A stretch of 64,000 nucleotides of DNA, from NCBI RefSeq assembly GCF_000350225.1, contig NW_005179031.1, forward strand, positions 1 to 64,000, written 5' to 3'. Position 1 is the stretch's first letter; each line of letters starts with the position of its first letter. The position numbers and the translations under genes were made by a program. This stretch comes from Chondrus crispus (lineage: Eukaryota; Rhodophyta; Florideophyceae; Gigartinales; Gigartinaceae). Under the pieces are notes generated by a model. It was not told the origin of the DNA. It saw only the letters and a list, made by a program, of their open reading frames with translations, and did not search any database. Shown piece by piece: positions 9,420 through 19,339 of this stretch.

Positions 9420-11705
9420 ATGTCGACAAGCGCCCCCGGGGACGTCGGTCCCGGGGCGAGCAGAATCGGATCGGCAAGGGCGTCGAGGATCCCGCGAGGT
9501 CCTCGCACCCGAAGCCAGACCGATACGGCCACGGATCCTGACGGTCAAGAATCCCCGACGGGGATTGAAACCGACAAGGATAACCTATCCTACAGGTTCA
9601 AGAAGATGGGCGAGGAGATTCGCCAAGAGATGACGAAAAATCTTGAGGCTGAATTAGCCCTCGTCCGGAAGCAACTGGAGTTGCAAGCATCCGAGTTCCA
9701 CACTGTTTTAGGAGAGCTATCGGCTCGAGTGGATCTCGTCGAGAAGGAGCGAGGTGATGCGACCGACGGTCTGGAGCCGGAGGTCCTAGCTTCGTTGAAA
9801 ATTTCAGTCAAGGACGCAAGGCGCGACGCGAATCAAGCTTTGGAGTCCTTGGGGAAATTTAGAGCCAGTATCGACGACAGGTTTGACCGCGCCGCTCATC
9901 GTCTCAAGGACCTTGAACAGACCGCCGGGCAAGAGCCACTCCCAACGGGTCGAGAAGGCGACCGTCTATCAAAGAAGGACAAGGCCGCTGTACAGCGGAG
10001 TTCAAAGTCGAAGACTTCAAAGAAGAATCTGCGACGCCGGAGCAAGAGTCACTGTAGTGACGAGCCGGAGGACCAAGACTCAATGACCGAGTCGAATGGC
10101 CTTTCCGAAGATGGTGACGACGGTTCGTCGAACCATGCCAGCAACTCGGAACATCGTTCAGAGAAAGGAAAAGGAATTTCGCAGGGCAAGAAAATTACCT
10201 CTAGACGGGGCGGGATCACTTCGTCCGCCTCGCGGAGAGACAAGGACGCTGAGCCAGAGGACGTCGCAACGCGACGCGGGCCGCGATGGGAGGAGTTGGA
10301 GGAGCTGAATCCGACCAACTACCTCTTCGAGAAATTACTTTCGTACCGAACGTACCGTTTGCGGAACACGCAGACACATTTTTCAAGATGCCGGCGGACC
10401 GCCGTGCGGAAAATCAGGAGAGACATTCCGCCTAAGGTGAAGAAGGACAACATGTTCACAGGTGAGGACGGGGTCCTTGTGTTGGATTTTTTGGCAAGGA
10501 TAGTTCAAGAGTTTGATACTCAAGAAATGAAGGAGGGCCAAGCGATCCGCTTGTTGCCCGAGTTTCTAAGCGGCCTCGCCTTGAGACAGTACACTTCTGT
10601 GTCTCAGACGGTCGGTTCCCATCACGGAAAGGCGTCCGTTTGACCAGAGGCCGTACAGTGGTTGTTGAGGAGTTTCGCAACCGACGAGGCGATCCGTCAA
10701 GCCGTGCTCGCATTGCGAGAAGTTCAGCAAAGACTGTCTGAAGACGAGATGGAATTTTACATTCGTCTAACCGACGCGAATAATCGCTGTGGGAATGTTT
10801 ATTCTATGGAGGAGCAGATGACCATGTTCATCGAGGGCCTAGATGCCAGTATTAAGCCCATGGTCTCGCAGTATCGACAAGATAACCGACATGTCTCATT
10901 TTTGATATTGGTAAATTACACAAAGGCGCATGGCTCGGCGAGCCGCGCCAAGGACAAGAAGACCAAGAAGGTCGCGATTCAGACGCCGTCGACGTTCAGG
11001 ACGGGGAAGAAGCCTAGGGCTTGTTATCCCTGTCGTAAAGGTCACGCCGCCGCCCAATTGGCGGAGTCAATCTCCGCGTCAGATGAACGCGGTGCGCACG
11101 AACGTGGCGAAAATCATTATGAAGGAGCATTGGTAGCCGAAGGCAATTTTATTGAGCCATAGGAGGGCTACGGACACGAGGACTACGGGGCAAGCGGGTC
11201 GTCAACTTTACCGACGCCCACATACACGACGAAGTCGTTTTCAGAGCCCACGGATCCCGTGATGATGTTCTGGGGGCGCGGTCACACGGCGGCGCCGCGC
11301 ATTCCGATGAAAGACAAGGGTACATCGTCTCGAAGGCCAGGCTGGATGGGAAGGCCGCAATATCAAGGAAGGCCGCCGGCCCGTGGAGGACCTAGGCCGC
11401 AATATCCCGTCAAGAAGCACAGACTGGTGTGCTATCATTGTTACGAAAAGGGGCACGCCGCGCCAACGTGCATTCTTTCCCTACGGGAAATGCATAGAGT
11501 TTTGGGAAATTATGAGGCGTTGTCTCCGATGGAGAGGTTAGGGATACCATCGACGAGTTATCTGAAGGTCAAGAATTGGTTCGACTCGCAGACGGCGAGC
11601 ACGCTGAGTGCTTCGACGCCGAGGTTGAACCAACGCTTTAGAGGGCCCGCCGCGGGGCCCGCGTCGTCGGACGTGAGAAGGAACCCGCAGCCGCAAGGAA
11701 ACTAG
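9420..11705 (+). pseudogene. Gag of Ty3 family A (plus-strand copy)
   Basis: Nucleocapsid/capsid precursor. ATG at 9420 and one continuous frame of about 760 codons to TAG at 11703-11705, broken by two in-frame stops: TGA at 10641-10643 (a Trp in the other two copies) and TAG at 11160-11162 (a Ser in the copy at 56790-59053). Order: basic N-terminus; predicted coiled coil about residues 55-160; acidic/Ser- and Lys-rich linker; capsid-like domain from about 290 (EELNPTNYLFEKLLSYRTYR, then AVQWLLRSFATDEAIRQAV, YSMEEQMTMFIEGL); zinc knuckle CYHCYEKGHAAPTC, a perfect CX2CX4HX4C, near residue 675. Pol follows in the -1 frame. The start is supported by the same ATG in the minus-strand copy. Confidence 0.85.
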
Positions 11706-14644
11706 AGAGGGGAATCTCGAGGGAGTCACGAGAGGTGCAGGTTCAACGTACTGCATCCGGGACTCGATCACGTTCCCCGTCTCTAGCGAAAAAGGAAGGC
11801 CTCGACGAGGATGTAGTTGGAATAGTAGATAGTCCGAAGGAGCCGACTGTTGCCAAGAAAATTCTAAGTCGAGACAAGAATCGTCCGATGGATCAAATTC
11901 GTAGGCCCTGGTACAGGGTTAAGCGACAAGAATGTCCTGAAAAGATCTTGGTCCTCGCGCGGAAAAACTACAACGTTTACGCGGATATTGGACCAACGGT
12001 CGGATTGATGAGTCGAGTGTTATCCGTGTTGGACACAGGCGCCGGACCCAATTTGGTTTGAAGGTCGGAACTTCCGGCAGGAATGGAAATGTTGGTGTCC
12101 AACGGACCGACCCAAGACATTGGCGACGCGAACAAGAGGCCACTCCGGACTCTCGGCACAACTAAAATGCCTGTGAGGCTTGGAAGATTTGTGGCCACAG
12201 CCGAGTTTATTGTATGCGAAAAACTCGCTGTCCCGCTCATTCTAGGCGCGGACTACTGTGACCGGTTTGTGGAAGCAATTTATCCAAGGAAGAAAGTGGT
12301 GGAGTTGGCGAATATCTCGGAGGTTCCGATAGTTAGGCGGTTCTCGACGAGAAAAAGGAATAAGAATCTCGTCCCGGGAGAGGATGAGAATGATGGAAAG
12401 GGGGAGCGAATTTCCCGTAAGGTAAAAGTGGCAAGAGCCACGACTATCGAGCCAGCGACGCAACGCGTCGTTGAATGCACCTCGAAGAGGGCCGGCTTGG
12501 TTGTGGTTCAGCTGTACTCGTCGTTGTACGAAAAGCACGGGTTGACGTGCCCGAATGGTGTCGTTCAGGTTGAGCCTGACAGGCCATTTCGTTCACTCGT
12601 TGCGAATATTAGGACGTACCCTGTCAGGGGGCAAAAAGGCCAAGTGGTGGCATAATTATTACCGCACCCGAGGGCCGTGCTTGAGAGCAAAACCACTATT
12701 GGTGAAGTTCTCTGAATTCAAGAAAGGAAGAAGAAAAAATTTCCTAATTCTACCAAGACACCTACGGGCGAGACAAGATGCGAACCGTCGGATCAAGGCC
12801 GCGAGGACCAGCCAGAAGAACGGTCGAGTGGGCTCTCTGCGACGGTATCGTCGAAGCCGGAGCAGCGGATTGAGCCCCCACCGCCCGACGTGGAGGACCT
12901 CGACCTGAGCCACATGCCGGAAAGGCTGCGCGAGCGGTTCCGACGGATGTTGGAGAAATACTCTAAGATGTGGGATGGGACCCTTGGTGAAATTAATAAC
13001 ATGGTCCACCGGATCGAGCTGGTCCCGGAGACCAGGCTCATTGCACAAGCTCCCTACCGAGCCGGTCCAAAGGCTCGGGAGGTCGAAGACGCAGAAGTAC
13101 AGAAGATGTTAGATGCAGGATTCATCGAGCCGGCGCAGTCAGAATGGGCGTCGCCTGTTTCATTAGTGCCCAAGCCGGACGGTTTAATGCGCTTCTGCGT
13201 AGACTACCGCAGGTTAAACGCGGTGACGGTGAAGGACACGTACCCTTTGCCATGCATGGACGAGTGTCTGGACTCGTTGCGGGATACCAAGGACTTTTCT
13301 GCGTTGGACGCGATTTCGGGGTATTGGCAGATGCACATTCCAGAAGCGGACCGCGACAAGACAGCTTTTTCGTGTCACTCAGGTCTCTACCGTTTTTCAA
13401 GAATGCCCTTCGTGCTTACCAACGCGCCGGCGACGTTTCAGAGAGCCATGGATGTCCTGCTCTCTCCGTTCCGATGGAAGTCGTGTCTGGTTGTATTTAG
13501 ATGCTATCATCATCTTCAGCAAGTCTTGGGAAGAACACATTGTTCATGTTGATGAAATACTGTCTGTATTGGAGAAGGCAGGTGTGAAGCTCAAGCTTTG
13601 CAAGTGCGAATTTTTCGTTGAAAAGATCAAGTACCTGGGCCATGTCGTTCGGCCAGGCACATTGGAGGTTGATGCCGCTCGCATCGCGGCGTTGGAACAA
13701 GTGCGGTACCCTCAAACGCAGACCCAGCTCAGAAGCTTCTTGAGACTCTGTAATGTGTCCCGTCGGTTTGTCCCACACTACGCGAAAATCGCGCATCCGC
13801 TCAATCAACTATTGAAGAAGGGACAACCGGTCCAGTTGGAAGGATTCGACGAACCGTGCGAAAAAGCTTTTCATAAGCTCAAGGACGCCATCTTGGCACC
13901 GCCGGTGTTGGCGCTGCCGAAGAAGGGCCTACCCTTCTCAGTAGATACCGATGCAAGCGACTATCAAATCGGCGCTGTATTATTCCAAACGCATCCGGAT
14001 TCGCAACGTAAACCCATCGGGTTCTTTTCAAGAACGTTAGCCGCAGCCGAGAGAAACTATTCTGTATCAGAAAAAGAATGTCTAGCCGTAATTTGGGCCG
14101 TACAGACTTTAAGAGCATATCTATATGGCGAGCACTTCATTGTGTATACCGACCATGCCTCATTGAGGTGGTTGATGAACGTAACCGACCGCAGCGGGAG
14201 ATTAATCCCATGGAGGCTCCGGCTTTCGGAATTTGATTTCGAAATCAAGTACAAGAGGGCAAGGCGAACAGCCGAGCTGATGCACTGTCAAGATTACGGA
14301 CCGCAGGAGAAACCGTCGACGAAATCGACAACGAAATCCTATGCTTTATGGCTGAAACGCCGAGGGTACAGTGGAGGACGAAGACAGTTTTGACGTGTTA
14401 GATGACATCCTCGCTCCTGAGGGGGAACCGCCCCTGATCGCCTCGATCACTTCCAAGCTGTCACTCCGGAGGAGCTCATTCGCGAGCAAGCCGTCGACCC
14501 CTTCTGCAACCGCATCAAGGAAGAAATGGACGCCGGAAAGGTGAGAACGTTCAACACGGAGACCGAGGAACTCGAAAGAACTCTATGCGGTACCGCGGCG
14601 GAGTTTGTACAAGTGGTGATATCACATTCGTTAAGGGACCGCGT
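11706..14644 (+). pseudogene. Pol of Ty3 family A (plus-strand copy), protease to start of integrase
   Basis: Polyprotein in the -1 frame relative to gag. Visible parts: retropepsin with LDTGAGPN near 12033; reverse transcriptase with WASPVSLVPKPDG, FCVDYRRLNAVTVKDTYPL and DAISGYWQM; RNase H with VDTDASDYQIGAVLF, AERNYSVSEKECLAVIWA and YTDHASLRWLM; and the first part of integrase, stopping before the HHCC zinc finger is complete. Defects: TGA at 12059-12061, TAA at 12653-12655 and a second stop after it, a one-base insertion near 13489, and a frameshift near 14260. The RT active site reads YLDA at 13494-13505 instead of YLDD, so a catalytic Asp is lost. The frame is cut at about 14645 by junction with A2. 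Confidence 0.85.
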
Positions 14645-15300
14645 CCTATTTCCTTTTTCGACGAGAACTTCGTTATAATCGGAACCTCCGAGAAATCTGC
14701 CAACTCCACAGTCTTCTTACGAGGATAGATTTCTTCCACAAACCGATCACAGTAGTCCGCACCTAGAATTAGGGGGACTGCGAGTTTTTCGCAAACTATG
14801 AATTTGGCTGAAGCCACGAAACATCCAAGTCTCACAGGCATTTTGAGTGTACCTAGAGTTCGGAGTGGCCTATTATTCTCATCGCCGATGTCTTGGGTCG
14901 GTCCGAAGGACACAAGAGTTTCCATTCCTGCGGAAAGCTCGGATCTCCGGATGTGATTAGGTCCTGCACCGGTGTCCAACACGGACAGTACACGTCTCAT
15001 CAATCCGACCGTCGGTCCAATGTCCGCGAAGACTTTGTAATTTTTCCTCGCGAGGACTAAAATTATCTCGGGACATTCCCCGTGCTTGACCCTGTACCAG
15101 GGGCGCCGGACTTGCTCCAGCGGATCGTCCTTGCCTCTTCGCAGAATTTTCTTAACCCCAATGGGTCCTTTCGGTTTATCGATGATTCCAACTGTCTCCT
15201 CGTCGTTGAATATCTCCTTCGCTAAAGACGGGGAACGGGACTGGGTCCCAGACATGGTTCGCCCGACACATGTCTCTCCTTTCGAATTATTTGAGATTCC
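14645..15300 (-). pseudogene. Retropepsin segment of A2 pol
   Basis: Start of pol, with the protease LSVLDTGAGPNH (catalytic DTGAG intact) near 14960-14990, then CEKLAVPLILGADYCDRFV typical of the family A protease C-terminus, ending around IITKFSSKK. Everything downstream (RT onward) is missing. The reading continues from the linker overlapping the end of gag. The frame is open over this stretch, so only truncation kills it. Confidence 0.75.
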
Positions 15301-17591
15301 CCCCCTTAGTTTTCCTGTCGCTGCCGGTTTCTTCTCCAGTTCGACGACGGCCCCGCAGCCGGCCTTCCCGATGCTCGGTTCGAACTTTTGGCAGAGGCAC
15401 TCGGTGTGCTCGCCGTCTGCGATTCGAACCAACCATTGTTTTACCTTCAGGTAGCTTGTCAACGGAATTCCCAACTTCTCCATCGGGGAGAGCGCCTCGT
15501 AGTTTTTCAGAACTCGGTGCATCTCTCAGAACGAAAGCAAACACGTAGGCGCTCCGTGCCCCTTCTCGTAGCAATGGTAGCATACGAGGCCATGCTTCTC
15601 CGGAGGGTACGGCGACCTTGGCGGTCCTCGGGCCGTCGGCCGGCCCGTCCAGCCCGCTCTTCTGAAGGCCGTACCCTTGTCTTCCATCGTAATTCTTGGC
15701 ACTGGCGTGTGTCTGCGCCCTTGAAACGCTAACACGAGATCCGTGGCTTCTGTAAACGAGTCCGTCGTATACGTGAGCGTCTGTAGCGTAGACATCCCAC
15801 TAGCCTCATGCTCCTCGTCTCCACATTTTTCAGACGGGTCATAAAAATCGCCGTCGGCGACCCATGCTCCTGCGTATCCATTTTCTTCCTGATCAACAGT
15901 ACTAGGTCCTCTGGACGCAGACAGTGACTCAGCCAAGTGGACAGCGCCGCAGGTTTTTCGCGTGGGGTGCGAAGGCTTCTGCTTCCCCCCATCCTTAGCG
16001 TTGCTGGCGCTTAGATGGTGGCTCTCGTGGTCTTTCTCTCCTTCGCGCGGCTCGCCGAGCCATGCGCCTTTGCGTAATTAACTAGTCTCAAAAACGAAAC
16101 GTCCCGATTGTCTTGTCGGTATTGTGATACCATCGGCTTGATACTCGAATCGAGTCCTTCAAGAAACATCGTCATTTGTTCTTCCATCGAATATCCATTT
16201 TCAAATCGATTGCTCGCGTCCGTCAGAAGGATATAAAATTCCATCTCGTCTTCAGACGGTAGCTGCTGTACTTCCCGTAAAGCGAGTACGGCTTGGCGGA
16301 TTGCCTCATCGGTGGCGAAGCTTCGCAATAGCCACTGTACGGCCTCCGGCCAGACGGATATTTTCCCATGGTGGGACCCCGCTGTTTGTGACACCGAAGT
16401 GTACTGTCTCATGGCGATTCTGCTGAAGAACTCCGGTAGCAAGCGGATCGCCTGGCCTTCGTTCATCTCCTGGGTGTCAAATTCTTGGACTATCTTGGCT
16501 AAGAAGTCTAGAACTAATACGCCATCTTCTCCTGTGAACGTATTGTCTCTCTTCACCTTTTGGTGGTATGTCTCTTCTGATCTTTCGCACGGCGGTCCGC
16601 CGCTTGCTCGACAAATGTGTCTGCGGGTTCCGCAGGCGGTACGTCCTGTACGAAAGCAACTTCTTGAAGGGGTGGTTGGTCGGATTTAACTCCAACTCCT
16701 CCCATCGCGGTCCGCGCCGCGTCGCGATGTCTTCTGGCTCCGCTTCCTTGTCTCTCCGCGAGGCGGACGAAGTGACTCCGCCTCTTTTGAAGCTCTTCTT
16801 ATTTGACGAATTCCATTTTCTTCTGTCGATCTTCGATCGGAATTTCTTGAATGATTCGACGAGCCGTCGCCACCATTTTCTTCTGAAACATTCGACTCCG
16901 AATTTGAGTCGCAATTTTCGCGGTCGTCACTACAGTGACTTTTCCTCTTCTTTCGGCCTTTGGCCGACTTGGGGCTCTTTCACTTGGAGTCCCGGATCCG
17001 GACTGACTTGTCCTTCTTCGTTGGACTGTCGAGTTCTTCTCCGTCGGAGAGCGGTCCCGCGTCCAAAGTCGGTTCGGCCCGGCCCGCAGCTTGCTCAAGG
17101 TCCTTGAATCGTCGCGAAGCGCAGTAGAACCGGTCGTCGATGCTGTCCCTTGTCTTGGCCAGCGACTCCAGGGCCTGATTCGCGTCTCGCCGCGCTTCTT
17201 TCGCAGCGAGCTTTAGCGGATCCAGCACTTCCGGATCTCGGCCCGGGGACGGATCGGTACTTAAACTCTCAACGAGAACCACACGGGGTGTCAGCTCTTC
17301 AAGTGCAGCGTGGAACTCGGATTTTAGCAACTCCTGTTGCCTCTGAAAAATGCCCAGATGTTCGTCGAACTTGCTCTTCGTCTCGTGACGAATTTCCTCG
17401 GTCAACTTCTCGAACTTCTCTTCCAGGCCATTTTTGTCAACGGCTGTCCTCGAAGGGGACGCTTCTGTAATTGGATCAGTAGCCGAATTTCCTTGGCGTC
17501 GTGTACGAGGTCCTCGCGGAATTCTCGACTCTTGAGCTGATTCAGCTCTTCTGACCCCAGGACCGACGTCCTTGGCTTGGCTTGATGCCAT
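15290..17591 (-). pseudogene. Gag of Ty3 family A2, frameshifted
   Basis: ATG at 17591. The N-terminal 203 codons (coiled-coil region, KEARRDANQALESLAKTRDS) resemble family A gag but are clearly diverged. Later segments lie in several frames: the basic/acidic linker near 17098-16800, the ELNPTNHPFKKLLSYRTYR capsid start near 16690, the capsid body 16556-16011 (AVQWLLRSFATDEAIRQAV is shared with family A), and the zinc knuckle CYHCYEKGHGAPTC near 15560. At least three frameshifts. The leader between 17592 and 17689 is non-coding. Confidence 0.78.
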
Positions 17592-17711
17592 GGTCCGCTC
17601 TTAATAAACGAGACCTATCGAACTAATTTACCTATTTCCGACTTCTGATTTCAGTTCCAGATTCTAGTTCGGGCTTCGTAGTTTCCAGATTCTAGGTCGG
17701 AAGACCACTTA

Positions 17712-18226
17712 TGTACTGCAATGTGCCTGTCACGCCGGAACCAGGGTCCAACGGTCCAGCAACAACACAACAAAGAAACAACAACCAACAAGAGTTGCCG
17801 ACTGCACAGCCCTACGGAGTGTCCAATTCTCCCTTTCCCTTTAAGTGGGTTTGCGGCCCACAGTTGCTCAAATCCCTGATAGGGGGGGAAAAAAGGAAGA
17901 TGCCCGGCCCGGGATGAATGGTGGCAGAGTCTTGTACAGGCAGTTGCTCGGCGAGTTCGGGCGGTGATTAAGAAGCCGGGCCCGATGGGTCGTAAAGCCA
18001 ATGATCGCTGAGCGCCTGGTACACCTTATACCCTTGATGAGGTCTTTGGCGGGGGCGTCGCAACGCAGCCCGACGCGAATTATCAACACGTAGCAGCGAT
18101 ACACCTCCGTACTGCCCGATGGCAAAGTACCGACACCGGAACGGTGGCAACCTGTATCCCATGGAACCAACACTGTTCTGTATACAAAACAGGACCTTCG
18201 AGGGAGACGTCGTCCCAACAGCCTCC
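17712..18226 (-). repeat. A2 LTR, 3' portion (split by TIR transposon)
   Basis: Minus-oriented LTR. Its 3' terminus is at 17712 (TGTACTGCAATGTG on +). It aligns with 59217-59730 and is interrupted at 18226, continuing at 44508-45101. The CTCC at 18223-18226 is one copy of the target duplication. Total LTR length without the insert is about 1.1 kb. Confidence 0.82.
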
Positions 18227-18650
18227 AACACTGGTTTGGTGGTAACCAGAATTTGGGATACCAAACAGTACCAGGGTCACCCCTTCGGATTCCAGATATT
18301 TTTATATAATTGTAAAGCTTAGAGTAGTAGTAGTGATATGCGGAAAACAGAAGTGGACAAACCAAAATAGTTTAGAAGTTATCGTCCAACATGTACTCTC
18401 TAAATCTGGGGGATGGGGGGTTCTGTATAGGCCAAATCAAAAAAATTATCATACAATTTTACTTGGAAATTGCAGTAAAATTTATGTCATATAAAAATTT
18501 GATACCTGTTCACAATCTGCCGACAGAATTTAATCCTAAATTCTGTCTGGACTTGCTCGAAGTTGGCGATGGTGGCCCACTTCAAGCCTCCCCGACCCAC
18601 TACGATGACGCGTACCGTCACATCCACCCCCTCGCCGCCAACTCCAAGCT
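18227..18650 (+). repeat. Left terminal inverted repeat (~424 bp) of the TIR transposon
   Basis: Nearly identical to the complement of 44080-44503, with only scattered mismatches and small indels. It contains an open stretch (18391 onward) that also exists in the other TIR, but it is AT-rich and lacks gene-like features. Similarity fades near 18650, next to the stop of the small minus-strand gene. Confidence 0.9.
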
Positions 18651-19029
18651 AAACACCAGCATTCCCTTCCTCGCCATCACCACCAACAACCGTCACACCC
18701 CCGCCCAGCATGATGCTGTGTTGGACGCTGTCGGGTGTCGCCCAGAGCGTCCAGTATGTACCCCATGAACAACAATGTTTACTGTATTCTACCCGATACT
18801 TGAGGCGGAGGAACTTCATGATGTGGTTGGTGATGGCTTCGTCCCATAGCTTGGCTGTCTGCCGGTTCATGTTATCATCTCGGCGTGCCTTATGGTACCA
18901 TTCGGTCAACTTCTCGAACACCAACCAGAAGCTGCGGATTCGAAAAAAGTTGTCAGACGTTTCGGACGTGCTGTCCGGACACATGTCTGTCGGATACGGC
19001 TCATTGCCGGCGGTGACAGAAGACGGCAT
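18649..19029 (-). CDS. Small hypothetical protein next to left TIR
   Basis: 126-codon ORF with a true ATG at 19029 and its stop at the inner edge of the left TIR. A TATA-like TATATAAT lies on the same strand about 66-73 bp upstream of the ATG. The middle is charged and aromatic (SFWLVFEKLTEWYHKARRDD, AITNHIMKFLRLKYR), suggesting a helical domain. The C-terminus is Gly-rich and low complexity. I do not recognise a family. Position and promoter suggest an accessory gene of the transposon, possibly a DNA-binding or regulatory protein, but function is unknown. Confidence 0.5.
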   Translation of the reverse strand: MPSSVTAGNEPYPTDMCPDSTSETSDNFFRIRSFWLVFEKLTEWYHKARRDDNMNRQTAKLWDEAITNHIMKFLRLKYRVEYSKHCCSWGTYWTLWATPDSVQHSIMLGGGVTVVGGDGEEGNAGV

Positions 19030-19094
19030 CTTGATGTTAGTTGGTGGTCGGCAGTGATGGTTGAGAAGGCGGGCGTTGCGGGGGGTGTGTGTCT

Positions 19095-19102
19095 ATTATA
19101 TA
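19095..19102 (-). promoter_or_regulatory. TATA-like element upstream of the small minus-strand gene
   Basis: ATTATATA on + (TATATAAT on minus), about 66 bp upstream of the ATG at 19029, a normal distance for a eukaryotic core promoter with a short leader. Confidence 0.45.
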
Positions 19103-19339
19103 GACTTCGACAAAGTGGATATGACGTTTGGCAGAGCCCGATGTGAAGAGGAGTTCAGCCTTTTGTGCTACTGCCTGCTGCCCATACACGGCAGAATGTC
19201 TGCAATTTGACGATGTCCGAATAGTGCGTGATACGACAGCTTGCCACTCTGTGGTGAGCGTGAAACAGATAAGAGGTGATACGGTGAATATAGTTTGCGA
19301 AGCCCGACGTGAAGAACAGTACAGCCTTTGACATGAGTA

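Larger units (their letters stand above)
8381..14644 (+). mobile_element. Ty3-type LTR retrotransposon family A, plus strand, 3'-truncated
   Basis: 5' LTR (8381-9264), leader with primer-binding site, gag (9420-11705) and pol (11706-14644). It is truncated early in integrase at about 14645, where it meets a minus-strand A2 element head to head. The domain order protease, reverse transcriptase, RNase H, integrase is the Ty3/gypsy order. Many stops and frameshifts make it dead. Confidence 0.88.
14645..17711 (-). mobile_element. Ty3 family A2 internal region, minus strand, 3'-truncated
   Basis: Diverged relative of family A: leader, gag and protease only. It ends at about 14645 just after the protease, where it abuts the plus-strand A element. 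Its 5' LTR lies at higher coordinates but is split by the TIR transposon (17712-18226 and 44508-45101). The primer-binding site on minus is at 17690-17707 (one mismatch, TGGTCTTCCGACCTAGAA). Confidence 0.82.

Noticed and set aside
18391..18768. Similar open frames in both TIRs of the large transposon
   Set aside because: They are the two arms of the inverted repeat; the sequence is AT-rich and shows no gene-like features beyond the shared repeat.
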